Below, piece after piece: positions 27,189-36,680 of a DNA stretch of 64,000 nucleotides. Positions within the stretch are counted from its first letter, which is position 1. Each line of letters begins with the position of its first letter. The notes under the pieces are model-generated. The model worked only from the letters and a program-made list of their open reading frames with translations, ran no database searches and was not told where the DNA came from. The stretch is from Marinobacter koreensis (GTDB lineage: Bacteria; Pseudomonadota; Gammaproteobacteria; Pseudomonadales; Oleiphilaceae): positions 558,001 through 622,000 of the forward strand of contig NZ_JAKZAJ010000003.1 in NCBI RefSeq assembly GCF_023156285.1, read 5' to 3'. A program made the position numbers and the translations under genes.

Positions 27189-30100
27189 TTAAACCCGCGT
27201 CCTTTCCCACTGTCGATCCAGACGCTTGACCGAGACCGTCATCGCTGTGCCCAACTGTTGGGCAAAAAACGACACCCGAAACTCCTCAAGCATCCAACGG
27301 TACAGGGTCAGCTCAGGGTCGCGAACACCCTGGCGCTGCTGTTCATCGCGTTTTGCCGCATAACGGGCCCAAAGCGGCTCGATGGTGTGCAGAAACTCCC
27401 GCTCCCGACCCATTTCACGGGGCATTTTCTCCAACCGGACCAGGCAGGCTTCGAAATAGACGCCAAACCTCGCCAACCACTCTTCAGGTGTGGACACAAG
27501 GAAGCCGGGATACACCAGGTTCTCCAGCTGGAATTTCAGGTCCGCCATGCTGTTGGCCAGCGCCAGGTTGATCTTTCCCTTCAGCTGTTTCGCCACCTTC
27601 TGGTAACCACACATTGCCTGGTACAGCTGTTCGTCCGCCGCTTCCAGAGCCGGGATGAAATCGCCCCGATGGGCTTCGTACACCTGATCGAACGCCGCGC
27701 GTGTGCGAGGAAGCTCGCCCCCGAGAAAATGCCGGATCACAGCCGCCAGCACGAGATCGTCCAGCAACACCCTGGCCTGCCCCACGGGCGCAAACATCAG
27801 CGCGGATTGCTTGAATTTCGGCAGTTTTCGATCCAGGTCGCTGAGCGTACTGCCAAAGCGATTGATGATCAGGCGCGCTATACCGCGGCGGGTCGTCTCC
27901 TCGGCCGTCAGCGCATCGAGACAACGAATCAGACGCACGCGCCCGCCCATATCCTCAATCGCCGGCCAGACGGTTACCTGCATTCCGCCTTTCTCGGTCT
28001 GAACCTGCGTCGGCAGGTCTCCGAACGTCCAGTCCCCGTAACTTTCCGCGGTCTGGCCTGAACGCGCCTCCGAGTCCACCGAGGCCAGGGCTTCCTCGGC
28101 CTGTCCTTCGAGCTGGCCCTGAAGGGCATCGGTCTCCCGGCTTTCCGCCAACACCTTGCCCTTGTCTCCCATCACCCGAAGATTCATGCGCAGATGCCGG
28201 GGAAGTTCCGCCTCGGACCAGGCCTCCGGATCAATCTGCACACCGGTCATCCGTCTCAGCTCGTTACCGAGCTGCTGGGTCAGAGGTTCGTTAGAGGGTT
28301 GCATGTTGGCCAGCGCGGCATCGACGAAGTCTGGAACTGGCACAAAATTGCGACGCAGGGCCTTGGGAAGCCCTTTCACCAGCGCAATACACTTCTCGCG
28401 GAGTAGCCCCGGCACCAGCCACTCGAGCCGGCGGGACGGGATCTGTTTGAGCGCCATGATCGGAACCTGCATGGTCACCCCATCGCGCTCACTGGTGGGC
28501 TCGAATTCGTAACTCAGGGGATACTTCACCCCGTCCCATTCCAGGTAGTCCGGGTAAAGCGCGTCAGCCTGCGCATCGACGGGCCGCTGCAGAACGTCGG
28601 ATTCGGTCAGCTCAAGATTCCTGAGCTCGTCGGCCGACAGTCCCTTCCACCAGCTTTCAAAATGACGCCCGCTGACGATGTCGTCAGGCAATCGTTGGTC
28701 GTAGAAGGCGAACAACACCTCATCGTCGACCAGCAAATCCCGCCGGCGGGTTTTCTTTTCAAGGTTTTCGACGGTATCCAGCATGGCCCGGTTGCGGGCG
28801 ATGAACGGGGCTTTCGAGCGATAGTCACCTTCGACGAGGGCCCTGCGGATAAACAGATTACGGCATTCGGCGGGATCCACCTTCGTGTAGGCGATCCGGC
28901 GCTTGGGCACCACATCAAGGCCATAGAGCGTGACCTTTTCGTAGCCCATGACCTGGGCCCGCTTTTGCTCCCAGTGGGGCTCGAAGTAGTGATGCTTGAC
29001 CACATGGCCCGCCAGGGGTTCGATCCACTCTGGCTGTATCGCCGCCACCATGCGCGCGAAGACCCGGCTGGTCTCGACAATCTCCGCCGCCACAATCCAC
29101 TTGGGCGCCGTCTTGGCGACCTTTGAACCGGGAAAGATCAGCACCTTGCGGTTGCGGGTTGCCAGGTACTCTTTCTTCTCGACCTTCACCGCTACCTGGC
29201 CCAGAAGCCCGGCCAGGATCGCCTTGTGAATCGGATCGTAACTGGCAGGCTCACGGTTGAACGCCAACTTCTGCTCCCGGCAGATCAGGGTCAGCTGGCG
29301 ATGGATGTCCCGCCATTCCCGCATGCGCATATAGCTCAGGAAGTTCTTCTGGCACAGCTTCTTGAGCTGGTTCTGCGAGAGATCCTGACGCTGCTCCTCG
29401 TACCAGTTCCAGATGTTCAGCAGGGTCGCGAAGTCCGATTCCTTGTCATTGAATGCGGCATGAGCCTGGTCGGCCGCCTGCTGTTTGTCCTGGGGGCGTT
29501 CCCGGGGATCCTGGATACTGAGACCCGCAATCACGATCAGGGTCTCGGACAGGCTCCCCAGCTCGCCGGAGGTTACCAGCATGCGGGCGAGCCGCGGATC
29601 CAGCGGCAGGCGCGCCATGGTGCGACCGAGCCGGGTCAGGCGACGCCGGTCGTCGACCGCGCTGAGTTCCTCCAGCAATTTGTAGCCATCGTTGACCTGA
29701 CGGCGATCGGGAGCCTCCAGAAACGGGAATTGACGGATTTCGCCGAGACCGAGGGTGGCCATCTGGAGAATGACGGATGCCAGATTGGTGCGCAGGATCT
29801 CCGGATCCGTGAATTCGGGACGGTTCAGGAAGTCCGTCTCATCGTAAAGCCGGAAGCAGATACCCGGAGCCACCCGGCCACAACGTCCGGCCCGCTGGTT
29901 CGCGCTCGCCTGGGAGATCGGCTCGATGGGCAACCGCTGGATTTTCGACCGGACGCTGTAGCGGCTGATCCTGGCAACGCCGGTATCGATCACATATCGA
30001 ATGCCGGGCACCGTGAGCGAGGTTTCTGCCACGTTGGTGGACAGTACAATGCGCCGCCCCCGGTGGGACTGGAAAACACGGTTCTGTTCCTTGTTGCTCA

Positions 30101-31124
30101 GGCGGGAATACAGGGGCAACACTTCAGTGTGTTTCAGGTCCACATGCCGGAGCACCTTACTGAGATTCCGGATCTCCCGCTCACCCGGCAGGAAAACCAG
30201 CACATCCCCGGGGGGCTGCTTTTCCCGCCGTTCGTGATCCTCAATCTCCGCCAGGGCACTGACCACGCCGTCCGTCCAACCCTGGTCCCGATCGTCTTCA
30301 TCGCCCGTCAGGGGCCGGTACCGGACGTCAACCGGATAGGTCCGCCCGCTTACCTCAATCACCGGTGCCCCACCGAAGAACTCGCTGAAGCGTTCAACCT
30401 CAATGGTGGCGGACGTGATGATCACTTTCAGGTCAGGACGCTTGGGTAAGAGCTGTTTCAGATAGCCCAGCAGGAAGTCGATGTTCAGGCTGCGCTCGTG
30501 GGCTTCGTCGATGATCAGCGTGTCATAACGATCCAGGAACCGGTCGTGTTGGACTTCCGCCAGCAAAATCCCGTCCGTCATGACCTTGACCCGGGACTGC
30601 TCCGACGTCTTGTCAGTAAACCGGATCTGGTAACCGATCTGCTCTCCGGTCTGCTCACCGATTTCCTCGGCAATGCGCGCAGCCACACTTCGTGCGGCAA
30701 TCCTGCGGGGCTGGGTATGACCGATCAGCCCCCGGATACCACGACCACTGTTCATGCAGATCTTGGGAATCTGCGTGGTCTTACCGGACCCTGTCTCCCC
30801 GGCAATGATCACCACCTGATGCTGTTCAATGGCCGCCCGAATGTCGTCGACCCGCTCGGACACCGGCAAACCTTCGGGAAAGCTGGCCGGCTTATGCAGG
30901 GCCTGGCGACGCTGAACCTTGTCGAGCCCCTGCTCCAGCCAGTTCGCCATTTTTTCCAGATCTTTCTGGCCAGGCCGGCCCTTGGTACGCGACACGGCAC
31001 GGACGATGCGGGCAGCCTCCTGCTGATTGCAGGCGTCCAGCTGCTCCATCATGGCCTTGACCGCGCCCTGGGCGTTCGGTTTTGGGGAAGAAGATGTCGG
31101 ACGATCCGATGTGGAACTTGTCAT
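27189..31124 (-). CDS. hrpA: ATP-dependent RNA helicase HrpA
   Basis: A 1311-residue DEAH-box RNA helicase, matching E. coli HrpA (about 1300). Motif I is GETGSGKTTQIPK, and TQPRRIAA is motif Ia. The DEAH box is IIDEAHERSLN, motif III is TSATIEV, and motif VI is QRAGRCGR. The helicase-associated HA2 and OB-type domains and the long HrpA-specific C-terminal region (DUF3418) follow. HrpA rescues stalled or collided ribosomes. It appears monocistronic: fadD upstream has its own gene-end terminator on the other side, and the gap to KAS III is about 130 bases. Confidence 0.95.
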   Translation of the reverse strand: MTSSTSDRPTSSSPKPNAQGAVKAMMEQLDACNQQEAARIVRAVSRTKGRPGQKDLEKMANWLEQGLDKVQRRQALHKPASFPEGLPVSERVDDIRAAIEQHQVVIIAGETGSGKTTQIPKICMNSGRGIRGLIGHTQPRRIAARSVAARIAEEIGEQTGEQIGYQIRFTDKTSEQSRVKVMTDGILLAEVQHDRFLDRYDTLIIDEAHERSLNIDFLLGYLKQLLPKRPDLKVIITSATIEVERFSEFFGGAPVIEVSGRTYPVDVRYRPLTGDEDDRDQGWTDGVVSALAEIEDHERREKQPPGDVLVFLPGEREIRNLSKVLRHVDLKHTEVLPLYSRLSNKEQNRVFQSHRGRRIVLSTNVAETSLTVPGIRYVIDTGVARISRYSVRSKIQRLPIEPISQASANQRAGRCGRVAPGICFRLYDETDFLNRPEFTDPEILRTNLASVILQMATLGLGEIRQFPFLEAPDRRQVNDGYKLLEELSAVDDRRRLTRLGRTMARLPLDPRLARMLVTSGELGSLSETLIVIAGLSIQDPRERPQDKQQAADQAHAAFNDKESDFATLLNIWNWYEEQRQDLSQNQLKKLCQKNFLSYMRMREWRDIHRQLTLICREQKLAFNREPASYDPIHKAILAGLLGQVAVKVEKKEYLATRNRKVLIFPGSKVAKTAPKWIVAAEIVETSRVFARMVAAIQPEWIEPLAGHVVKHHYFEPHWEQKRAQVMGYEKVTLYGLDVVPKRRIAYTKVDPAECRNLFIRRALVEGDYRSKAPFIARNRAMLDTVENLEKKTRRRDLLVDDEVLFAFYDQRLPDDIVSGRHFESWWKGLSADELRNLELTESDVLQRPVDAQADALYPDYLEWDGVKYPLSYEFEPTSERDGVTMQVPIMALKQIPSRRLEWLVPGLLREKCIALVKGLPKALRRNFVPVPDFVDAALANMQPSNEPLTQQLGNELRRMTGVQIDPEAWSEAELPRHLRMNLRVMGDKGKVLAESRETDALQGQLEGQAEEALASVDSEARSGQTAESYGDWTFGDLPTQVQTEKGGMQVTVWPAIEDMGGRVRLIRCLDALTAEETTRRGIARLIINRFGSTLSDLDRKLPKFKQSALMFAPVGQARVLLDDLVLAAVIRHFLGGELPRTRAAFDQVYEAHRGDFIPALEAADEQLYQAMCGYQKVAKQLKGKINLALANSMADLKFQLENLVYPGFLVSTPEEWLARFGVYFEACLVRLEKMPREMGREREFLHTIEPLWARYAAKRDEQQRQGVRDPELTLYRWMLEEFRVSFFAQQLGTAMTVSVKRLDRQWERTRV

Positions 31125-31205
31125 TGGACTGAAAAACCGCTCTCAGTTCGGGGCATGATCAATTCGAGCAGCACAGTCTAGCGGGAAACTTTCGGGCTTA
31201 AAATG

Positions 31206-31230
31206 AAAAACCCCGCCGGAGCGGGGCTTT
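31206..31230 (-). terminator. Rho-independent terminator of fadD
   Basis: On the minus strand AGCCCCGC / GCGGGGTT forms a stem with a TCCG loop, followed by a T-rich TTTTTCATTTT tract. It lies 8 bases after the fadD stop codon. Confidence 0.85.
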
Positions 31231-31237
31231 CAGTGCG

Positions 31238-32911
31238 TTACTTCGCGGCTTCGTCGCGCAATTGGCGGCGGAGAATCTTGCCCACATTGGTCTTGGGCAA
31301 CTCATCCCGGAATTCGAAGAGGCGCGGCACCTTGTACGCCGTCAGGCGCTCACGACAGAATTCCTTCAGCTCGGTTTCGGTCACGCCATCCGCCGTGGGA
31401 ACCAGGAACACCTTCACCGCTTCCCCACTCTTGGCGTCCGGCACGCCAACGGCCGCACACTCAACCACTTTGGGATGGCTGCTGACCACGTCTTCCACTT
31501 CGTTCGGGAATACGTTGAAGCCGGAAACGATGATCATGTCCTTCTTACGATCGACGATCCGGATGTAGCCATCCTCCTGGATCAGGGCGATGTCCCCGGT
31601 CTTGAGGAATCCGTCGTCGGTAAAGGACTTGCGAGTGTCTTCCGGACGCTGCCAGTAACCGCGCATCACCTGAGGGCCTTTGACACAAAGTTCGCCCGGC
31701 TCACCCAGCGGCGTTTCATTGCCTTCCTCGTCGATGGTTTTTACCACCGTGGACGGAATCGGCAGGCCAATCGTACCGAGCTGGATGGCACTGTGGGGAT
31801 TGAAGGTGACCACGGGAGAGGTTTCAGTCATCCCATAGCCTTCAGAGATCGCACACCCGGTTACCCGCTCCCACATCTTCGCGGTATCGCTGGTCAAGGC
31901 CATGCCACCGGAAGACGTCAGCTTCAGCGCACTGAAATCGAGGTCCTGGAATTCCTCGTTGTTGCACAGAGCCACGAAGAGGGTATTCAGGCCCAGGAAG
32001 GCGGTGAACTTGTGGTTTTTCAGTTCTTTGACAAAGGCCGGAATATCCCGCGGATTCGGGATCAGGATGTTGTGCGCGCCGGCCTCCAGCATGATCCCGC
32101 AGTTCAGCGTGAACGAATAGATGTGGTACAGCGGAAGCGGCGCGATCACCACTTCTTTGCCTTCCTGGACGGTGTCTTCCATCATCGGCCGCACCTGGAG
32201 CAGGTTTGCCACGAGGTTGCCGTGAGTCAGCATGGCACCCTTGGCAACACCAGTTGTACCGCCGGTGTACTGAAGAACGGCAATGTCATCCGTCTTGCAC
32301 TCGACCGGCGAGAACTTTTCGCGAGCACCGGCACTGAGTACGGCCGGCAGCTTGTGGGCGCCGGGAATGTTGAACGGCGGCACCATCTTCTTGACGTGCT
32401 TGACCACCGCATTCATGAGAGTCCGCTTGATGGGCGAATTCATGTCGGCGATTTCGGTGACAATGACGTGCTCGATGCCCGTCTGCGGAATGACCTTCTC
32501 GGCGGTTCCCGCCATGTTGGCCAGGACAACCAGCGCCTTGGCACCGGAATCGTTGAATTGATGCTCCATTTCCCGCTCGGTATACAGCGGGTTGGTGTTC
32601 ACCACAATCAGCCCTGCCCGCATTGCGCCGAAGACAACCACGGGGTACTGGGGCAGGTTCGGCATCTGGACCGCGATACGGTCACCGGGTTTGAGGTCGG
32701 TCTTGTTCTGAAGCCAGGAGGCGAAATTCCGGGTCTGGGTATCGAGATCCCGGTAGGTGAGCGTTGCGCCAACAGCAGAGAACGCTGGCCGGTCTGCATA
32801 CTTCTTCACAGCCTGCTCGAACACGTCCACCATGCTCTTGTATTTATCCAGGTCTATCTCCCGCGGCACACCGGCGGGATACTTGTCCTGATAGAACTGC
32901 TCAAAATCCAT
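31238..32911 (-). CDS. fadD: Long-chain acyl-CoA ligase FadD
   Basis: About 557 residues, an AMP-forming acyl-CoA synthetase that activates fatty acids for beta-oxidation or lipid synthesis. The adenylate-forming motifs are present: YTGGTTGVAKGAMLTH (P-loop), GYGMTETSPVV, and the FACS region DGFLKTGDIALI with the downstream IIVSGFNVFPNEVE. An AGGAG ribosome site lies directly before the first ATG but 6 bases before the second, so I choose the ATG at 32911. It is divergent from a MaoC-type hydratase. Confidence 0.93.
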   Translation of the reverse strand: MDFEQFYQDKYPAGVPREIDLDKYKSMVDVFEQAVKKYADRPAFSAVGATLTYRDLDTQTRNFASWLQNKTDLKPGDRIAVQMPNLPQYPVVVFGAMRAGLIVVNTNPLYTEREMEHQFNDSGAKALVVLANMAGTAEKVIPQTGIEHVIVTEIADMNSPIKRTLMNAVVKHVKKMVPPFNIPGAHKLPAVLSAGAREKFSPVECKTDDIAVLQYTGGTTGVAKGAMLTHGNLVANLLQVRPMMEDTVQEGKEVVIAPLPLYHIYSFTLNCGIMLEAGAHNILIPNPRDIPAFVKELKNHKFTAFLGLNTLFVALCNNEEFQDLDFSALKLTSSGGMALTSDTAKMWERVTGCAISEGYGMTETSPVVTFNPHSAIQLGTIGLPIPSTVVKTIDEEGNETPLGEPGELCVKGPQVMRGYWQRPEDTRKSFTDDGFLKTGDIALIQEDGYIRIVDRKKDMIIVSGFNVFPNEVEDVVSSHPKVVECAAVGVPDAKSGEAVKVFLVPTADGVTETELKEFCRERLTAYKVPRLFEFRDELPKTNVGKILRRQLRDEAAK

Positions 32912-33097
32912 CACCATCTCCTGTTTGGCGCTTCTGATTGTAATGGTCTACCCATGTCTTTTTGGTCAAAAAATCAACTCGACAAAAGTAGCAGCCCGAA
33001 AAAACTGGGAGAGAATAGCAGTTTTGTTAACGTTGAGGTAGGTTTCAGCGCAGACACTGACCAATGCCTTTCCGGCCAACAGCGTGCGGAGCACATC

Positions 33098-33571
33098 ATG
33101 AACGATATGGAAAACGTGACCTACGATGAATTGAACGAGGGTGATACGGCCACGTTCACACGAACCCTGACCGAGAACGACCTGATTCTTTTTGCCGCCG
33201 TTTCAGGCGACGTGAACCCCGTTCACCTGGATCAGGAGTTTGCAGAGAATTCCATGTTCAAGGAGCGCATTGCCCATGGCATGTGGAGTGGCTCGCTGGT
33301 ATCCGCCGCCCTTGCGACGGTCATGCCCGGTCCGGGGACCATCTACCTGGAACAGAGCCTCGCGTTCAAACGCCCGGTCAAACTGGATGACACCATCACG
33401 GTGAACCTGAAGGTTCTGAAAAAGGAACCGAAAAACCGGGTAACGATCGAATGCGATGTACGCAACCAGAAAGGTCAGCAGGTGGTATCGGGTGAGGCGA
33501 AAGTGATCGCTCCGAAAGACAAGGTATCTCTCACCAAACCCGATCTCCCTACCATCACGATTGAGGACTGA
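33098..33571 (+). CDS. MaoC-family (R)-specific enoyl hydratase
   Basis: A 157-residue hotdog-fold hydratase. LFAAVSGDVNPVHLDQEFA contains the Asp38/His43 pair of the hydratase-2 motif, as in PhaJ. HGMWSGSLVSAAL is the second conserved block. Such enzymes hydrate trans-2-enoyl-CoA to (R)-3-hydroxyacyl-CoA, or act on acyl-ACP. The ATG at 33098 is chosen because the family's N-terminus begins here; a GCGGAG ribosome site precedes it. It is divergent from fadD, which supports a role in fatty-acid or polyhydroxyalkanoate metabolism. Confidence 0.87.
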   Translation: MNDMENVTYDELNEGDTATFTRTLTENDLILFAAVSGDVNPVHLDQEFAENSMFKERIAHGMWSGSLVSAALATVMPGPGTIYLEQSLAFKRPVKLDDTITVNLKVLKKEPKNRVTIECDVRNQKGQQVVSGEAKVIAPKDKVSLTKPDLPTITIED

Positions 33572-33577
33572 CCCACC

Positions 33578-33611
33578 CTGAGAGCCGGGGCCGGAAAGGC
33601 CCTGCTCTCAG
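33578..33611. terminator. Bidirectional hairpin between maoC and the TonB-like gene
   Basis: CTGAGAGC / GCTCTCAG with an internal GGGCC/GGCCC pair forms a long stem between convergent genes, the last bases overlapping the TonB-like stop codon. No T-run is present, so termination is uncertain. Confidence 0.4.
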
Positions 33612-34612
33612 CCCGGCAGGAAATCCACCGGGAACCGGACGGTTCTCGGCTCAACGTCGTCCGCGCCGAAATTGAACATGCGGACCCGCAGCGCAATCCG
33701 GCTTTCCAGGGTGGGATTGTCCAGCTCGGAGCTGACAACTTCGCAGGACGACACGGTGCCATCGGGCTGGATGACCAGCTCCAGCAGCACCTTACCCTGC
33801 AGCGTCGGATCCTGGCGTAGCTCCCGCCGGTACAGCGAGTACAACGCGGTTTTCTGGCTGTCGAAGACCTTCCTGATATTGCTCATGGCCCGTTGACCCG
33901 GCCCCTTATCAGCCTTGGGCTCGGCCTTTGCCACGGCCTTCTGAACCGGTTCGGGCTCCGCTTGCACCGATTTCACCTCATGGCCTGCGACAGCAACCTC
34001 CGTGGTTGGTGCATCGGTTTTTTCCACGCCTTTGCTACCGGCAAGTACCCTGGATGGCTCGGGTTTGTCCGCAGTCTCCGCCGGTGTGGTTTTTCCGGCG
34101 TTGGCCCTGAGTACAGGCGCCGGCTCGGCTTCCGGCGCTCGGAGCGCCGCCAATCGGTCTTTCATCGCCAGCAAACCGGACCGGGAAGCCGTTTCCCGGG
34201 CCTGTTGCACAGTCTGTTCGGGCGGCGCCGGAGCCCGCTCAGCCGCTACGGGTTTCGGTGGCGGCGTCTGCACAGGCTCGGGCTTTGGCGTTTCCGCTTT
34301 CGGGGCCGGCTCGGGTTCTGGCTCGGGCTTTGGCTCAGGCTTTGGGGGCTCGACAACCGGTTCCGGCTCAACCGGCTTCGCCTTCGGTTCCGGCCTGGGC
34401 TGTTCCAGAAGATGCGCCAGAGCGGGTGGGACCTTCTCCACCTCGTTCCGGTCCGGCTCGGGCAAATCGATCAGAGGAATCAACAATGCCGGTGGCACAA
34501 ACAGAAGCGCTACCAGTGACAGGATGATCAGGAACCGGGTTCGTTCACCCCGCTCCTTCGACCAGGGCAGCTCCGAGACCGGCGCCCAGGGCATCGACAT
34601 GGCTTCACCCAC
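33608..34612 (-). CDS. TonB/AgmX-like energy-transducing protein (Glt operon)
   Basis: A 334-residue inner-membrane protein with a short cytoplasmic start, one transmembrane span (about residues 26-48), a long Pro-Glu-Lys linker (residues ~52-130), and a C-terminal TonB-like domain of about 100 residues. That domain contains GKVLLELVIQPDGTVSSCEVVSS, the AgmX/PglI C-terminal type. It is last in a nine-gene run with TolQ- and TolR-type proteins, so it probably couples proton-motive-force-driven motion to the outer envelope. In Myxococcus the corresponding roles are filled by GltG/GltJ. It overlaps the upstream tolR gene by 8 bases. Confidence 0.82.
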   Translation of the reverse strand: MGEAMSMPWAPVSELPWSKERGERTRFLIILSLVALLFVPPALLIPLIDLPEPDRNEVEKVPPALAHLLEQPRPEPKAKPVEPEPVVEPPKPEPKPEPEPEPAPKAETPKPEPVQTPPPKPVAAERAPAPPEQTVQQARETASRSGLLAMKDRLAALRAPEAEPAPVLRANAGKTTPAETADKPEPSRVLAGSKGVEKTDAPTTEVAVAGHEVKSVQAEPEPVQKAVAKAEPKADKGPGQRAMSNIRKVFDSQKTALYSLYRRELRQDPTLQGKVLLELVIQPDGTVSSCEVVSSELDNPTLESRIALRVRMFNFGADDVEPRTVRFPVDFLPG

Positions 34613-35093
34613 GACGCACCTCCGGCTCTACCGCCAGCCGGACCTGCCGGAAACGTTCATCGACGCAGGTCTGCATGATCTTGCGCAGCAGCCGGTAGTC
34701 AGTATCCCGACCGGCCATGATCGTCACCGGCAGACCCTGGTCCGGAACGGATTCCAGTCGGTCCCGGCGCCATGACAACTCCTCGGACAACCCGGCGATA
34801 GTGGTGTCGTCAGCACCAATGCTATCGAGACGCGCCACTTCCCTTCCCTGCACCAGGATCGACTGGCCACTCACCTGGACCGTGAGGTTTTCCACTGCCT
34901 GTTGCTCCGCCGTGGAAATCGGAAGTGGCACATCGGTCGTGTTCTGCAGGACTTTGACATCGGACGAGTTCACCATGAGGAAAAACACAAGAATGGTGAA
35001 GATGTCCATCAATGACACCAGGTTCAGACCACCGGTTTTGTGCATCCGGCTGTAGTGACGCTTCAGTCGGCGGGAACGGTGAGAACTCTTCAT
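34605..35093 (-). CDS. ExbD/TolR-type motor protein 1
   Basis: A 162-residue ExbD/TolR-family protein. One N-terminal transmembrane segment (NLVSLMDIFTILVFFLMVNS) carries the conserved Asp of the proton channel, and a periplasmic domain follows. Such proteins form the rotor with a TolQ/ExbB pentamer. It overlaps the preceding tolR-like gene by 4 bases and the TonB-like gene by 8. In the Agl-Glt comparison it would be AglS or AglR. Confidence 0.85.
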   Translation of the reverse strand: MKSSHRSRRLKRHYSRMHKTGGLNLVSLMDIFTILVFFLMVNSSDVKVLQNTTDVPLPISTAEQQAVENLTVQVSGQSILVQGREVARLDSIGADDTTIAGLSEELSWRRDRLESVPDQGLPVTIMAGRDTDYRLLRKIMQTCVDERFRQVRLAVEPEVRRG

Positions 35094-35620
35094 GCGCCCT
35101 CCCCGTCCGATGCAGTATCACTCGGTGCCAGCTTGCGGTTCTCCGGGGCATCCATCAGGGAAATGTCCGGAAACAGCTCGCCCTGAACCACGTTCGCGGC
35201 CACGACCGCGGGATAAGACCGAACGGTATCCATGGTCGTCACCAGCGTCTGGTAATCGATGTCGGGCCCAACCTCCAGAATCACATCGGTCTTCTCGGGA
35301 ATCCGGGCCTTGATGTCGCGAAGCAGGGTTCGAAGACTTGCAAAGTCCTGCTCTCCCTCCTTCAGTGGCAAGGCCCGTATGAGTCCACGCTCAGAGTCGG
35401 CCACCTCAATGCCCGATGGAATAAGCGTCACCACCAGGTTCAGGCTTTCCGCATCCGGGGTCTCTCCACTGGCCATACCCGGAAAGTTAAGATCAATGGT
35501 CCGAACCTGCGTAAACACCATGCCCAGCAGCAATACCGGGACCAGTACGATCATCAGATTCATGAACGCGGTGATGTCGAGCTCCGGTGAGCCGGTCATT
35601 CGGCGATGTCGACGTCTCAT
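35090..35620 (-). CDS. ExbD/TolR-type motor protein 2
   Basis: A 176-residue second ExbD/TolR-family protein. The N-terminal transmembrane segment is LDITAFMNLMIVLVPVLLLG with the channel Asp near its start, and the periplasmic part follows. Two different TolR-type proteins next to one TolQ-type protein is the arrangement of AglQ-AglR-AglS and differs from classical TolQR or ExbBD. Its start lies 43 bases after the tolQ-like gene; its stop overlaps the next gene by 4 bases. Confidence 0.85.
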   Translation of the reverse strand: MRRRHRRMTGSPELDITAFMNLMIVLVPVLLLGMVFTQVRTIDLNFPGMASGETPDAESLNLVVTLIPSGIEVADSERGLIRALPLKEGEQDFASLRTLLRDIKARIPEKTDVILEVGPDIDYQTLVTTMDTVRSYPAVVAANVVQGELFPDISLMDAPENRKLAPSDTASDGEGA

Positions 35621-35663
35621 GGCTACCTCCTGTTCCGCTCTGTTGCGCTCGGAACCCTGTGCT

Positions 35664-36314
35664 TCACGCCGCTGCCCGGGTAGTGGCCACCGGCTCGGAC
35701 ACCAGGTTCAGGAGTTTCACACCGGCCATTTCGAAACTGTCCACGATTTCATTGGTGCGGGTCTGCAGCAGCGCGTGAAACATCAGCAATGGAATCGCCG
35801 ACATCAGCCCGAAGGCCGTGGTGTTCATCGCCACCGAAATACTGCCGGACAGCAGGCTGGCCTTCTGGGACGGATCGGCGGCAGCGACGGCCGTAAACGC
35901 GGAGATCAGACCAATGATCGTGCCCAACAGCCCCAGGAGGGTGGCAATGTTAGCCAGCGTCGCCAGGTATTGGGTGCGCTTCTCCAATCGGGGCAGGACT
36001 TCCATCAAACCTTCTTCCATCGCGTACTCGATGTCTTCCCGCCGACTGTTATTCAGCAAGCGACCTAGCCCGGCGCCCATGATACCGGCGATGGCGCTGT
36101 CTGAATGGCTGGCTGCCTTCATTGCCTGACGGTACTCCCGCTTCTGTAACAGGGGCAGGATCCCCTTCTCGAACGCAATGCGATTCTTTCGTCGCACCGC
36201 CCCCAGGTAGATGAACCGCTCCAGCGTGATGGCCAGGCCGATCGCAAGAACCACCGCAATGGGGTACATGAAGGGGCCACCTTCCTGAAAAAAACGAACG
36301 ATTGTGTCCAGCAT
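35664..36314 (-). CDS. MotA/TolQ/ExbB-type proton channel protein
   Basis: A 216-residue MotA/TolQ/ExbB family protein with three transmembrane segments: residues ~14-34, ~110-140 (TLLGLLGTIIGLISAF), and ~155-180 (SVAMNTTAFGLMSAIPLLMFH). The signature LGTIIGLISAFTA is typical. It forms the stator-like proton channel with the two following TolR-type proteins. The start ATG is 27 bases after the small exported protein. It corresponds to AglQ in the Agl-Glt comparison. Confidence 0.87.
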   Translation of the reverse strand: MLDTIVRFFQEGGPFMYPIAVVLAIGLAITLERFIYLGAVRRKNRIAFEKGILPLLQKREYRQAMKAASHSDSAIAGIMGAGLGRLLNNSRREDIEYAMEEGLMEVLPRLEKRTQYLATLANIATLLGLLGTIIGLISAFTAVAAADPSQKASLLSGSISVAMNTTAFGLMSAIPLLMFHALLQTRTNEIVDSFEMAGVKLLNLVSEPVATTRAAA

Positions 36315-36341
36315 GTCTTGTCTCCGTCTTCTACTGCACAG

Positions 36342-36680
36342 TTAAGGCTGAATGCCCTGCGGATTGAGTGTCATCGGGTCCAGGGTTTCCCGGAATCGCC
36401 TGTGATTGCCCAGCGCCAGTGGGTTCACCGGCTCTTCCAGGGAGGGTGCGCGATCGTCCAGCTCGGCCCGGGGCCGGCGTGGCAGGGTCGGTGGCTGCCA
36501 CGGCAGGATAAACAGGATCCGGGGATCGTCCTCGCCACGGGTTGCGGAAATGCCCTGTATCCCGAGCCGGATCCCGGCCTGATCCGCCTCAGTATTCTGC
36601 GAATTATCGGCCTGCGCCTGCGGCAGGCTGAACATAGCGACGACCCATAACGGGAGGGTCAGTAACAACCGCTTCATCAT
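36342..36680 (-). CDS. Small exported protein of the Glt-like operon
   Basis: A 112-residue protein with a signal peptide (MMKRLLLTLPLWVVAMF, cleavage near AQA-DN). The mature part is rich in Arg, Pro and Gln, contains ILFILPWQPPTLPRR, and looks mostly unstructured. No family recognised. Its start overlaps the stop of the TPR lipoprotein gene by 4 bases, and it lies just upstream of the motor genes, so it is part of the same operon and probably periplasmic. Confidence 0.75.
   Translation of the reverse strand: MMKRLLLTLPLWVVAMFSLPQAQADNSQNTEADQAGIRLGIQGISATRGEDDPRILFILPWQPPTLPRRPRAELDDRAPSLEEPVNPLALGNHRRFRETLDPMTLNPQGIQP

Noticed and set aside
27102..30449. Long plus-strand frames opposite hrpA
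   Set aside because: They are shadows of a GC-rich helicase gene with clear motifs on the minus strand.
31262..33097. Long plus-strand frame running through fadD into the hydratase gene
   Set aside because: It is the complement of fadD. Only the part from the ATG at 33098 has a conserved protein (MaoC family).
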